Source of the DNA: Subdoligranulum sp.
GTDB lineage: Bacteria; Bacillota; Clostridia; Oscillospirales; Ruminococcaceae
Direction: 5' to 3'
Length of the DNA: 12,492 nucleotides
NCBI GenBank assembly: GCA_004555405.1
Contig: SFIE01000051.1
Coordinates: 1 to 12,492, forward strand
Shown here: positions 7,398 to 12,492 of the stretch, in pieces
How positions within the stretch are numbered: position 1 is the stretch's first letter
Layout of the letters: each line of letters starts with the position of its first letter
The notes under the pieces: generated by a model
What the model was told of the DNA's origin: nothing
The model's input: only the letters and a program-made list of their open reading frames with translations
Databases searched by the model: none
Made by a program: the position numbers and the translations under genes

Positions 7398-8570
7398 TCA
7401 CAAAGCCGTCATTCCGTGCAGAATATGCAGCCATGCACCGTACATTTTAAGCCTCGGCACAGCTTTTGCCGCACACACCGGATACTCGGCCAGCACGCTT
7501 TCGCCAATTTTCACGCACACACTGCCCACCTTCTGCCCCTCTTCCAGCGGGGCGGACAGCACCTCGGGCAGCTGCGCCGTGGTCTGCAGGGCCGCGCCCT
7601 CGCCTTTTTTCAGCAAAAGCCGGGCGGGCAGGGCGTATTGCAGCACGGCATTTTCACTTTCTCCGCCGCTCACCGGCAGGCTTTCGGGGGCATTTTCCGG
7701 CTTTTCGATCTGCCCGTTTTCAAAATTGGCAAAACCATAATCCAGCAGCGCTTTGGCTGCGGCAAAGCGCTGGGCACTGTCGGCCGCGCCCAGCACCACG
7801 GCGATCAGGTCCAGCCCATCGCGGCTTGCACTTGCCGTAATGCACACCCCCGCCCCGCTTGTGGTGCCGGTTTTCAAGCCGTTTGTGCCCGCATAGCGGC
7901 GCAGCAGCTTGTTGGTGTTCACCAGCTTGGTCTGCCCGCCCCGCAGACTATCGGTCCAGATCGTGGTGTATTCGGTGATATCCGGGTGCTTTGTCAGCAT
8001 CTCGCGGCTCAAGATCGCCACATCCCGCGCACTGCTCACATGGCCGGGCGCATCCAGCCCGCAGGCATTCACATAATGGGTGTTGTTCATGCCCAGCTCG
8101 GCGGCACGGCGGTTCATTTGCTCTACAAACACGGTCTCGCTGCCGCCGATGAATTCGGCCACGGCCACCGCTGCATCGTTGGCACTGCTCACGCACACCG
8201 CGCGCAGCATTTCATCCAGCGTGAACTGCTCCCCCGGCTCCAGCCAGATCTGGCTGCCGCCCATGCTGTAGCTGTGCTCGCTCACAGGCACAAGATCTTC
8301 TTTATGCACCTTGCCCGCCTGCAGGGCCTCAAAAGTCAAAAGCAGCGTCATTACCTTTGTAATAGATGCCTCCGGCAGCTGGATATCCGGGTTTTTGGCA
8401 TACAGCACCGTGCCGCTGCCCTGCTCCATCAGCACGGCGGCCTTGCAGGGCAGATCAAATTCCGGCTGGCCAAAGCGGCTTTCCTCGGCGTGGGTGCCGA
8501 GCGCGCCTGCAGCGGCCAGCACTGCCGCCATCGCCAGCGCAGCGGCGCGCTTTATCCCTGTGCGTTTCAT
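7398..8570 (-). CDS. dacF: D-alanyl-D-alanine carboxypeptidase (PBP5/DacF type, peptidase S11)
   Basis: Removes the terminal D-alanine from peptidoglycan pentapeptides outside the membrane. The 390-residue protein has a signal peptide (K-R-T-G-I-K-R, hydrophobic stretch 9-25, likely cut after T-H-A at 28). Catalytic motifs: S-I-T-K (69-72), S-A-N (129-131) and K-T-G (233-235), in the usual spacing. The C-terminal beta domain (A-R-L-L-L-K-K-G onward) is typical of PBP5-C, and the last roughly 15 residues (M-Y-G-A-W-L-H-I-L-H) could form the amphipathic anchor. ATG at 8570 has AAGGAGG seven bases upstream; longer in-frame starts lack a signal peptide at the front. The symbol dacF (the sporulation paralogue) rather than dacA or dacB is uncertain. 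A hairpin lies in the leader at 8622-8663. Confidence 0.93.
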   Translation of the reverse strand: MKRTGIKRAAALAMAAVLAAAGALGTHAEESRFGQPEFDLPCKAAVLMEQGSGTVLYAKNPDIQLPEASITKVMTLLLTFEALQAGKVHKEDLVPVSEHSYSMGGSQIWLEPGEQFTLDEMLRAVCVSSANDAAVAVAEFIGGSETVFVEQMNRRAAELGMNNTHYVNACGLDAPGHVSSARDVAILSREMLTKHPDITEYTTIWTDSLRGGQTKLVNTNKLLRRYAGTNGLKTGTTSGAGVCITASASRDGLDLIAVVLGAADSAQRFAAAKALLDYGFANFENGQIEKPENAPESLPVSGGESENAVLQYALPARLLLKKGEGAALQTTAQLPEVLSAPLEEGQKVGSVCVKIGESVLAEYPVCAAKAVPRLKMYGAWLHILHGMTAL

Positions 8571-8621
8571 GCGGTTTCCTCCTTTTTCCGGGCGATCTTC
8601 TCCCAAAGCCAGCTCTGCATA

Positions 8622-8663
8622 AAAACATACGCTTTTCCCCGTGCCTTTCGGGGCGTATGTTTT
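8622..8663. promoter_or_regulatory. Terminator-like hairpin in the carboxypeptidase leader
   Basis: Perfect 11-base arms AAAACATACGC (8622-8632) and GCGTATGTTTT (8653-8663) plus inner CCCG/CGGG pairs (8638-8641 with 8649-8652). Read on the minus strand it is followed by a T-run, as in an intrinsic terminator, yet it lies about 50 bases upstream of the carboxypeptidase start and no minus-strand gene is visible upstream of it. It may attenuate that gene or stop antisense transcription. The remainder of 8571-8780 shows no gene and no clear leftward promoter. Confidence 0.5.
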
Positions 8664-8782
8664 CTGCTGCACGGGCCGCTCAAGGCGCGCCCCCACTCAA
8701 CACTATGCAGCACCCGCACGTTTTTTGCCCTGCGTATAAAATCCGTTTTCAGGCCTTCGATGGGGAAAAACAGCACATTTTC

Positions 8783-8810
8783 TTGCATTTTGCGTCAAAC
8801 GCGTTATAAT
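8783..8810 (+). promoter_or_regulatory. Rightward sigma-A promoter with hairpin at the transcript start
   Basis: -35 TTGCAT (8783-8788), 16-base spacer, perfect -10 TATAAT (8805-8810). The expected start near 8817 falls on a hairpin at 8816-8836 (GGATG/CATCC plus CCC/GGG). There is no gene until 9009, which has a closer promoter, so this is either an upstream tandem promoter or the start of a small RNA. Confidence 0.6.
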
Positions 8811-8896
8811 AGTAAGGATGTACCCTGTGGGCATCCGTTTGAAAAAATATTTTTTGCCTGTATTCGCTGTTTTCCAAAGAAAAGAATGAAAACCAC

Positions 8897-8925
8897 TTGA
8901 CCTTCTTTGGGAATCATGCTATATT
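8897..8925 (+). promoter_or_regulatory. Sigma-A promoter of the small lipoprotein gene
   Basis: -35 TTGACC (8897-8902), 17-base spacer, -10 TATATT (8920-8925). The leader of about 75 bases carries a short CGGTTG/CAACCG hairpin (8951-8968) before the ribosome site. Confidence 0.7.
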
Positions 8926-9008
8926 ATTGTAAACATTTTGTAACCAGTTTCGGTTGCTTTGCCAACCGAGCCCCAATTTTGATCTTTTGATCTGAGGTGA
9001 TCCTGCTT

Positions 9009-9293
9009 ATGAAGCGAATTTGTACCATGCTGTTTGCAGCCGTACTCGTTGTTGTGCTGATGGGCTGCGGCATGGTGATCAACGCCCCGGCAGAAACAGA
9101 TTCCCCCTCCAACCAGGTGCTGGCCTCGGTGGGCGGTTCTTCCGCCAAGAGCATGCAGGCAAACACTGCCTCTGATTTGCTGCGTAACCGCCTTGGCATG
9201 AACGGTGACCGCGCCTCCCTGGTGTCGGTGGCTGGCGGCGTAGGGCTGATCCTCATCGGCTGCGCCGGGCTGTATCTGCTGGAAAACACCTGA
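9009..9293 (+). CDS. Small lipoprotein of unknown function
   Basis: A 94-residue protein with a lipoprotein signal: K-R at residues 2-3, a hydrophobic stretch (7-18) and the lipobox L-M-G-C ending at Cys20, the lipidated cysteine. The middle is polar and rich in Ser, Asn and Ala. A second hydrophobic segment near the C terminus (about 72-90, G-G-V-G-L-I-L-I-G-C-A-G-L-Y-L-L) suggests both ends touch the membrane. No family recognised. ATG at 9009 is chosen over the in-frame GTG at 8997 because GAGGTGATC lies just upstream and the signal begins there. It has its own promoter and a strong terminator, so it is monocistronic. Confidence 0.85.
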   Translation: MKRICTMLFAAVLVVVLMGCGMVINAPAETDSPSNQVLASVGGSSAKSMQANTASDLLRNRLGMNGDRASLVSVAGGVGLILIGCAGLYLLENT

Positions 9294-9319
9294 TCTCTGC
9301 ACAAAAAACCGACTCACGC

Positions 9320-9361
9320 AAAAACGAAAGCCGACCAGATCAGGCTTTCGTTTTTCTTTTT
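9320..9361 (+). terminator. Rho-independent terminator after the lipoprotein gene
   Basis: Arms 9320-9332 and 9343-9355 form 13 perfect pairs with a 10-base loop, followed by a long T-rich run to about 9362. It lies 27 bases after the stop. A matching A-run precedes the stem, so it could also work on the minus strand. Confidence 0.88.
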
Positions 9362-9416
9362 TCTCTGCTAAAATAAAAGTCCGTGGTATATTTCACAAGA
9401 AAGAGAGCTTCACCTT

Positions 9417-10550
9417 ATGAACACCAAAGAGATCGGCGAGCTGCGCCGCCGCCTGCGGCCCGGCAAAAACAACATTCCGCGCATTCTGGGCTGCTATGTA
9501 AACGAAAAGAAAGAGATCCTTTCCCGCTTTGAGCAAAATCCCATGCTGCTGCCCGAAGCCGAGAGCGAAAAATATCTGGCCCTGTTCAAGCGATGCCTCA
9601 GCGGCGGGCTGGGCAAAAATCTGTTGGATATCAGCTTTACCACCCAGCAGGTGGCCGACAGTGACGAGCATCGCCTTTTGATGGCCCTGCGCGGCAGCCG
9701 CCTGCAGGACGAAGGCGCACTGGCTGCCTTTTATGAGCGCGTGATCGGCACGCTGCAGATCGAAGGCAATTTTCTGATCCTGCTTGCCTGCGATGTGTTT
9801 GATGTGCCCTACCGCAGCGCCGACGGCGAAATGGCCGAGGGCGACAGCGAGCGCGTGTATGAGTATTTTCAGTGCGCCATCTGCCCCGTAAAGCCCACCA
9901 AGCCCGGGCTGAGCTATTTTCCCGTGGAAAATGTTTTCCATGACCGCGAGGCCGACTGGGTGGTTTCCGCCCCGCAGATCGGATTTTTGTTTCCGGCATT
10001 TGATGACCGCAGCGCCAATATTTATGATGTTTTGTATTACACCCACGATGTGCAGCAAAGCCAGAGCGAGTTGATCGACACCCTGTTCCGCACCGAGCCG
10101 CCCATGCCGGCCGCCCGCCAGAAAGAAACCTTTCAGGGTATTCTGCAAAGCAGCCTGGGGGCGGATTGCAAATTCGAGGTGGTGCAGAGCGTACACGACA
10201 GCATTGCCCGCATGACGCTGGCCGCCAAGGAGGACAAGGAAGCCCCCGCCCCCGTGCTGGACAAACAGCAGGTAAGCCGCGTTTTGCAAAGCTGCGGCGT
10301 GCCCGAAATGCGCATTGATGAATTCCAGCAGCGCTTTGACGAGGAATTCGGCGAAAAAGCCGAGCTGCCCCCCAGCAATCTGGTGGACGAAAAGCAGTTT
10401 GAGCTGCGCACCCCCAGCGTGGTGATCAAGGTGGACCCCGAGCACAGCGACCTTGTGGAGACCCGCATCATCAACGGCTGCCGCTATATTTTGATCGACG
10501 CCTCCGAGGGTGTGGAGGTAAACGGCGTAAGCATTCAGATCGAAGAATAA
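9417..10550 (+). CDS. DUF4317 family protein
   Basis: A 377-residue soluble, acidic protein with no signal or membrane segment. The opening M-N-T-K-E-I-G-E-L-R-R-R-L and then I-x-G-C-Y-V-N-E-K-K-E-I are characteristic of DUF4317, a clostridial family of unknown function, and the length is normal. The middle has L-L-A-C-D-V-F-D-V-P, and a cysteine pair C-A-I-C-P-V-K near residue 160 could bind a metal or be redox active (speculative). The start at 9417 is the only reasonable one but its ribosome site is weak (AAGAGAG). It follows a terminator, so it needs its own promoter; a possible -10 TATATT at 9387-9392 lacks a good -35. Function unknown. Confidence 0.88.
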   Translation: MNTKEIGELRRRLRPGKNNIPRILGCYVNEKKEILSRFEQNPMLLPEAESEKYLALFKRCLSGGLGKNLLDISFTTQQVADSDEHRLLMALRGSRLQDEGALAAFYERVIGTLQIEGNFLILLACDVFDVPYRSADGEMAEGDSERVYEYFQCAICPVKPTKPGLSYFPVENVFHDREADWVVSAPQIGFLFPAFDDRSANIYDVLYYTHDVQQSQSELIDTLFRTEPPMPAARQKETFQGILQSSLGADCKFEVVQSVHDSIARMTLAAKEDKEAPAPVLDKQQVSRVLQSCGVPEMRIDEFQQRFDEEFGEKAELPPSNLVDEKQFELRTPSVVIKVDPEHSDLVETRIINGCRYILIDASEGVEVNGVSIQIEE

Positions 10551-10626
10551 TTCAGGCACTTTTGCTTCATTCCGCCGCCGGGGCGGCCCTTGGAATGGTG
10601 CGGTGCGCCTTTGCCCTGTCCCGTGG

Positions 10627-10667
10627 GCCCCTGCTGCATATTTTGGCAGCGGGGGCTCATATTTTTT
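10627..10667 (+). terminator. Terminator between the DUF4317 gene and sigK
   Basis: Arms 10627-10637 and 10646-10656 form 11 pairs (one G-T) with an 8-base loop, followed by a T-run at 10662-10667. The T-run lies only a few bases before the sigK ribosome site (AAAAAAGGAGGG, 10670-10681), so any transcript entering from the left must pass this hairpin to express sigK. Confidence 0.75.
10636..10665 (+). promoter_or_regulatory. Possible sigma-E promoter of sigK (speculative)
   Basis: GCATATT (10636-10642), then 15 bases, then CATATTTT (10658-10665). This resembles the mother-cell sigma-E consensus (ATATT-type -35 and CATA-type -10), which drives sigK in Bacillus subtilis. The -10 matches at only some positions and the site overlaps the terminator hairpin, so it may be chance. 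The predicted start would leave a very short leader. Confidence 0.25.
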
Positions 10668-10689
10668 GCAAAAAAGGAGGGCTTTTGCC

Positions 10690-11031
10690 ATGCTGTTTGC
10701 TTTTTTGCCCGCTGCCCTTGGGCGTGTGCTGTTTTTGGCGCTGCACCTTTCCCCCAGTCGCTTTCCGCAGCCCCTTTCTCCCCGGCAGGAGGCTGCCGCC
10801 TTTGCCGCCATGGCGCACGGCGATGCCGCCGCGCGTGACAGACTGATCCGCCACAATCTGCGTTTGGTGGCGCATATTGCCAAAAAGTATTATGCCGCCG
10901 ATACCCCCGAGGATCTGATCAGCACCGGCAGCATCGGCCTGATAAAGGCCGTGAACACCTTCGATCCCGCCCGCGGCATCAAATTCAGCACCTACGCCAG
11001 CCGGTGTATTGAAAATGCTATACTAACCTAA
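10690..11031 (+). CDS. sigK: RNA polymerase sigma-K factor, N-terminal half, interrupted by a mobile element
   Basis: Sigma-K drives late mother-cell genes in sporulation. ATG at 10690 has a strong AAGGAGGG site eight bases upstream. The 113-residue product begins with the hydrophobic pro-sequence typical of pro-sigma-K (residues 1-20), then F-P-Q-P-L-S (25-30), H-N-L-R-L-V-A-H-I-A-K-K-Y, E-D-L-I-S-T-G-S-I-G-L-I-K-A-V and F-S-T-Y-A-S-R-C-I-E-N. A complete protein is about 230 residues; here the frame stops at 11031, four codons after the expected R-C-I-E-N-E-I-L-M position, so the rest of region 2.4 and regions 3 and 4 are absent. The last residues (A-I-L-T) come from the junction. Alone it cannot be a working sigma factor. 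It could be rebuilt by excision of the element, as with skin, or be a broken gene; the 3' half is outside the window. Confidence 0.9.
   Translation: MLFAFLPAALGRVLFLALHLSPSRFPQPLSPRQEAAAFAAMAHGDAAARDRLIRHNLRLVAHIAKKYYAADTPEDLISTGSIGLIKAVNTFDPARGIKFSTYASRCIENAILT
11011..11031. other. Junction between sigK and the inserted element (attachment site half)
   Basis: Similarity to sigK ends within GAAAATG (11011-11017), the codons for E-N and the first base of the next codon. In Bacillus subtilis, skin recombines at an AATGA core at the matching point of sigK. The codons after the break still read I-L by chance or shared core. The partner site lies beyond the right edge, so exact limits cannot be set. 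Confidence 0.7.
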
Positions 11032-11045
11032 CGGAAGAAATAGCC

Positions 11046-11633
11046 TTGCAGGTGGCGGAACGGACGCCTTTTGAGGCAAAATGGCGTCTGCTGGCGCAAG
11101 TGGGAGTCCGCTGCTATATTCTGATTTCCAATGTATCGGGTGCAGTAAAAGTAGCCCCGCTGCAAATTCTTCAGTTTCCAGTGGTGCTGCCGCACAAGTT
11201 TCAGGACGCGGAAAAGTTCAATTTGCAGTTCCCGGACTTCTCAGAAATCACCGAAACAGCGGACAAGCTGCGCTGGCTACGATACCAGAATGGCCTGCGG
11301 CAGAGAGACGTTGCAGACTACGCCGGGATAGACCGGAGCACCTATGTCCACTATGAAGAATACGGCAAAGACCTCTATCCGCCAGAGCACATGGAGAAAA
11401 TCGCGCAGCTTTTTGAAGTGCCGGTGGAAACGCTGCTGGATGACTATAATCGGTTTCTTCGGAAAGGTCAGGGTGAGCAGATCAAGGCGATCCGAACGAA
11501 ACTCGGTCTGACGCAAAAACAATATGCGGACAAGCTGGGCGTCAGCCTCGGCAGCCTGAAACAGTGGGAGCAGAATCGGAAGCAGATTTTCAAATCCACA
11601 TGGGAGAAGTATTTCAAGCAGATGGAATCATAG
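11046..11633 (+). CDS. Tandem helix-turn-helix (XRE-type) DNA-binding protein of the element
   Basis: The C-terminal two thirds hold two helix-turn-helix domains of the XRE/Cro type: the first around K-L-R-W-L-R-Y-Q-N-G-L-R-Q-R-D-V-A-D-Y-A-G-I-D-R-S-T-Y, the second around I-R-T-K-L-G-L-T-Q-K-Q-Y-A-D-K-L-G-V-S-L-G-S-L-K-Q-W-E-Q. A conserved tail (F-K-S-T-W-E-K-Y-F) follows. Such proteins are common in clostridial mobile elements and probably regulate excision or transfer (inference). The start is uncertain. TTG at 11046 has a fair GGAAG site, but the first 55-60 residues do not look like the family; GTG at 11181 or TTG at 11223, just before F-P-D-F-S-E-I, are alternatives without good ribosome sites. 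The TAG stop lies in a long hairpin shared with the opposing gene. Confidence 0.75.
   Translation: MQVAERTPFEAKWRLLAQVGVRCYILISNVSGAVKVAPLQILQFPVVLPHKFQDAEKFNLQFPDFSEITETADKLRWLRYQNGLRQRDVADYAGIDRSTYVHYEEYGKDLYPPEHMEKIAQLFEVPVETLLDDYNRFLRKGQGEQIKAIRTKLGLTQKQYADKLGVSLGSLKQWEQNRKQIFKSTWEKYFKQMES
11063..11088. repeat. Short inverted repeat near the element end
   Basis: GACGCCTTTTG (11063-11073) pairs with CAAAATGGCGTC (11077-11088) with a single bulged base and a 3-base loop. It lies about 45 bases inside the junction with sigK and may be a recombinase or excisionase binding site; it could also be chance inside a coding region. Confidence 0.4.
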
Positions 11634-11679
11634 CAAACGAGCAGACCGGCGTTCAATGCTGGCCTGCTCGTTTGCTATG
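11629..11679. terminator. Long hairpin between convergent genes (two-way terminator)
   Basis: Arms 11629-11644 and 11664-11679 form 16 perfect base pairs, with further pairing inside (CCGGC with GCTGG, including a G-T). It covers the TAG stop of the helix-turn-helix gene and ends just before the TAA stop of the opposing 58-residue gene at 11682. Neither side has a strong T-run, so it may rely on its stem strength. Confidence 0.65.
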
Positions 11680-11681
11680 TA

Positions 11682-11858
11682 TTATTGCTGCGCTTTCAGA
11701 TGCTTTACCGCTGCATCTACCAGTTCCAGCTTCTGCTCCGTGGAACAGGGCAGCTTCTGGATGGATTTCAGCGCCTGCTCGGACTGGAACTTCGCCAGCT
11801 CCTGCCCAAGCTCATGCTGTGCCTGCTTTGATTTCGGGAAGATCAGAAATACTTCCAT
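11682..11858 (-). CDS. 58-residue hypothetical protein of the element
   Basis: ATG at 11858 with an excellent AAGGAGGG site; TAA stop at 11682. The protein starts M-E-V-F-L-I-F-P-K-S-K-Q-A-Q-H-E-L-G-Q-E and is mostly helical in character, with repeated Q, E, K and L in spacing compatible with an amphipathic helix or short coiled coil, and one cysteine (38). It has no signal or membrane segment. No family recognised. It is downstream of the cysteine-rich VLP gene in the same direction, separated by 142 bases holding a hairpin and repeats. The strong ribosome site is the main evidence that it is real. Confidence 0.7.
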   Translation of the reverse strand: MEVFLIFPKSKQAQHELGQELAKFQSEQALKSIQKLPCSTEQKLELVDAAVKHLKAQQ

Positions 11859-11912
11859 GGCTGCCCTCCTTTCCAGAGCGTTTTCTTCTTCAATCTATGC
11901 GTGTGTTCCGAC

Positions 11913-11971
11913 TGCTATGTAGACAAATAGAACTCGATTTCGCGGCTGCGAGGGAAATCGTATTGCTATGT
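11913..11971. repeat. Direct repeats flanking a hairpin (possible oriT or binding site)
   Basis: TGCTATGT occurs at 11913-11920 and 11964-11971, flanking the inverted repeat CGATTTC (11935-11941) / GAAATCG (11954-11960). A third TGCTATGT is at 11673-11680 at the foot of the terminator hairpin. The region lies between two leftward genes. An origin of transfer or a protein-binding site is possible; no known nick-site sequence is recognised. Confidence 0.3.
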
Positions 11972-12000
11972 GCCTTCTGCGGTGCGGGAATGCTTGCAAT

Positions 12001-12402
12001 TCAAGGGCTTTTCGCCCCCAAATTGTCTACGCCCGTGCGCCGTTTACGGGCGGATTTCGCCTTCTGCTGGCGATGAACCTCCCTGGCGCAGGCGGGGCAG
12101 TATTTTGTCCTGCCGGAGCGGGCGAGAATGCCCGTGCCGCAGACTTCGCAGCGGCGGAGTTTCTTGGGGCTGAGAATGGCCTGTTCCAGCTTTGGCTGCT
12201 GGGGCAGCACGGCGCGGCGAAACCACCGGCAAAGCAGACTTCGGGAGATGTGTTGCGGACAGACGTCGTCCAACAGCAGGCAGTCGCCATCCAAGAAGTT
12301 GCAGCAGCGCTTGACCAGCTTGCGCACGCTGCGAAGCTGCCCCGGCGTCAGGCGGAAGAGCGTGCCATCCGGCAGCCGCTCGATGGGGTCAATCTTGTGC
12401 AT
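12001..12402 (-). CDS. Cysteine-rich VLP domain protein
   Basis: A 133-residue basic protein. Residues 20-67 match the Cys_rich_VLP domain: T-P-G-Q-L-R-S-V-R-K-L-V-K-R-C-C-N, D-G-D-C-L-L-L-D, V-C-P-Q-H-I-S, L-L-C-R-W-F-R-R-A-V-L-P (Cys33, 34, 41, 48, 58). A zinc-ribbon-like part follows with C-E-V-C (85-88) and C-P-A-C (102-105), then a basic tail. The family is found mainly in integrative-conjugative elements of Firmicutes; its job is unknown, possibly nucleic-acid binding (inference). ATG at 12402 is chosen because AAAGGAGG lies six bases upstream; the GTG at 12408 directly abuts that site. It overlaps the end of the upstream gene by 14 bases, suggesting coupled translation. Confidence 0.88.
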   Translation of the reverse strand: MHKIDPIERLPDGTLFRLTPGQLRSVRKLVKRCCNFLDGDCLLLDDVCPQHISRSLLCRWFRRAVLPQQPKLEQAILSPKKLRRCEVCGTGILARSGRTKYCPACAREVHRQQKAKSARKRRTGVDNLGAKSP

Positions 12403-12492
12403 CTTCACCCTCCTTTGCGATGAGCTTTGCGTCCGCCGGGTAGTTCAGCGTAATAAGCGCGGGCTTGCCCAGCCCCTGCTTTTTTCGGATAA
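12389..12492 (-). CDS. C-terminal end of an unrecognised element gene
   Basis: An open frame enters from the right edge and ends at TGA 12389-12391. The visible 33-residue tail contains K-K-Q-G-L-G-K-P-A-L-I-T-L-N-Y-P-A-D-A-K-L-I-A followed by an acidic end. It overlaps the start of the cysteine-rich VLP gene by 14 bases, with that gene's ribosome site inside it, as in tightly packed conjugative-element operons. Too little is visible to name a family. Confidence 0.6.
   Translation of the reverse strand, partial: IRKKQGLGKPALITLNYPADAKLIAKEGEDAQD

Larger units (their letters stand above)
11018..12492. mobile_element. Integrated mobile element in sigK (left end; skin-like or conjugative type)
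   Basis: Starts where sigK breaks and continues past the window. It holds a double helix-turn-helix gene (+), then leftward genes for a 58-residue protein, a cysteine-rich VLP-domain protein and a further partial gene. Cysteine-rich VLP proteins are typical of Tn1549-like and related integrative-conjugative elements of gut Clostridia. A hairpin at 11063-11088 (GACGCC-TTTTG paired with CAAAA-t-GGCGTC) lies near the end, as do repeated TGCTATGT octamers. No recombinase is in the visible part; it should be at the other end. Confidence 0.8.

Noticed and set aside
8567..8788. A 73-codon minus-strand frame overlapping the start of the carboxypeptidase gene
   Set aside because: No ribosome site before its ATG, it spans the leader hairpin, and it overlaps a well-supported start in another frame.
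7416..8900. A 494-codon open frame on the plus strand
   Set aside because: Antisense to the carboxypeptidase with its SITK, SAN and KTG motifs; no ribosome site or recognisable domain.
9393..10883. A 496-codon open frame on the minus strand
   Set aside because: Antisense to the DUF4317 gene and sigK; product is low-complexity and has no supporting signals.
11018..11230. Terminal inverted repeats of an insertion sequence at the sigK break
   Set aside because: No transposase gene or IS-type terminal repeat is visible; the gene content and exact sigK position fit site-specific integration better than transposition by an IS.
11564..12423. Several plus-strand frames opposite the element's leftward genes
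   Set aside because: The minus-strand genes have strong ribosome sites and, for the VLP gene, a recognised cysteine pattern; the plus-strand frames have neither.

Overview
The window looks like chromosomal DNA of a Gram-positive, GC-rich Clostridia member, most likely Oscillospiraceae/Ruminococcaceae (inference). Reasons: strong AGGAGG-type ribosome sites, a yceD-rpmF pair, a PDZ/radical-SAM DUF512 protein, a DUF4317 protein, a PspC-domain protein and a sporulation sigma-K gene that keeps its hydrophobic pro-sequence. Most of the first 8.6 kb is transcribed leftward (minus strand) and the part from about 9.0 kb rightward.

Layout. 1-262: start of an unrecognised membrane-anchored protein (minus, runs off the left edge) behind an AT-rich leader with a good promoter and two palindromes. 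571-613: strong terminator closing the next leftward unit. 683-4435 (minus): DUF512 protein, then the ribosome-assembly GTPase Der, the acyltransferase PlsY and a PspC-domain protein, all in the same direction. 4555-5264 (minus): yceD-rpmF with a near-consensus promoter and its own terminator. 5395-5799 (minus): small P-loop protein with terminator. 5961-7292 (minus): glucose-6-phosphate isomerase with promoter and terminator. 7398-8570 (minus): secreted D-alanyl-D-alanine carboxypeptidase with a hairpin in its leader. 8571-9008: divergent intergenic region with two rightward promoters. 9009-9293 (+): small lipoprotein. 9417-10550 (+): DUF4317 protein. 10690-11031 (+): N-terminal half of sigK. 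11018 to the right edge: mobile element.

The most striking feature is at about 11018. The sigK reading frame is intact from its ribosome site through the hydrophobic pro-sequence and sigma region 2, then breaks right after the residues R-C-I-E-N. This is the place in sigK where the skin element of Bacillus subtilis and the skin-like element of Clostridioides difficile are inserted. Beyond it lie genes of an integrative-conjugative kind: a double helix-turn-helix protein, a 58-residue protein, a cysteine-rich VLP-domain protein and the end of a further gene. The sequence does not show whether the element leaves precisely in the mother cell, as skin does, or has simply destroyed sigK; the other end is outside the window.

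A second unexpected feature is in plsY. The protein carries about 30 extra N-terminal residues containing I-G-I-I-G-G-A-D-G-P-T-A-I-F-V. This closely resembles the conserved aspartate segment of the beta subunit of sodium-pumping decarboxylases (OadB/GcdB/MmdB family), a protein with no known link to PlsY.

Most other genes are ordinary housekeeping genes (cell wall, phospholipid, ribosome, glycolysis). No tRNA, rRNA or CRISPR array was seen.
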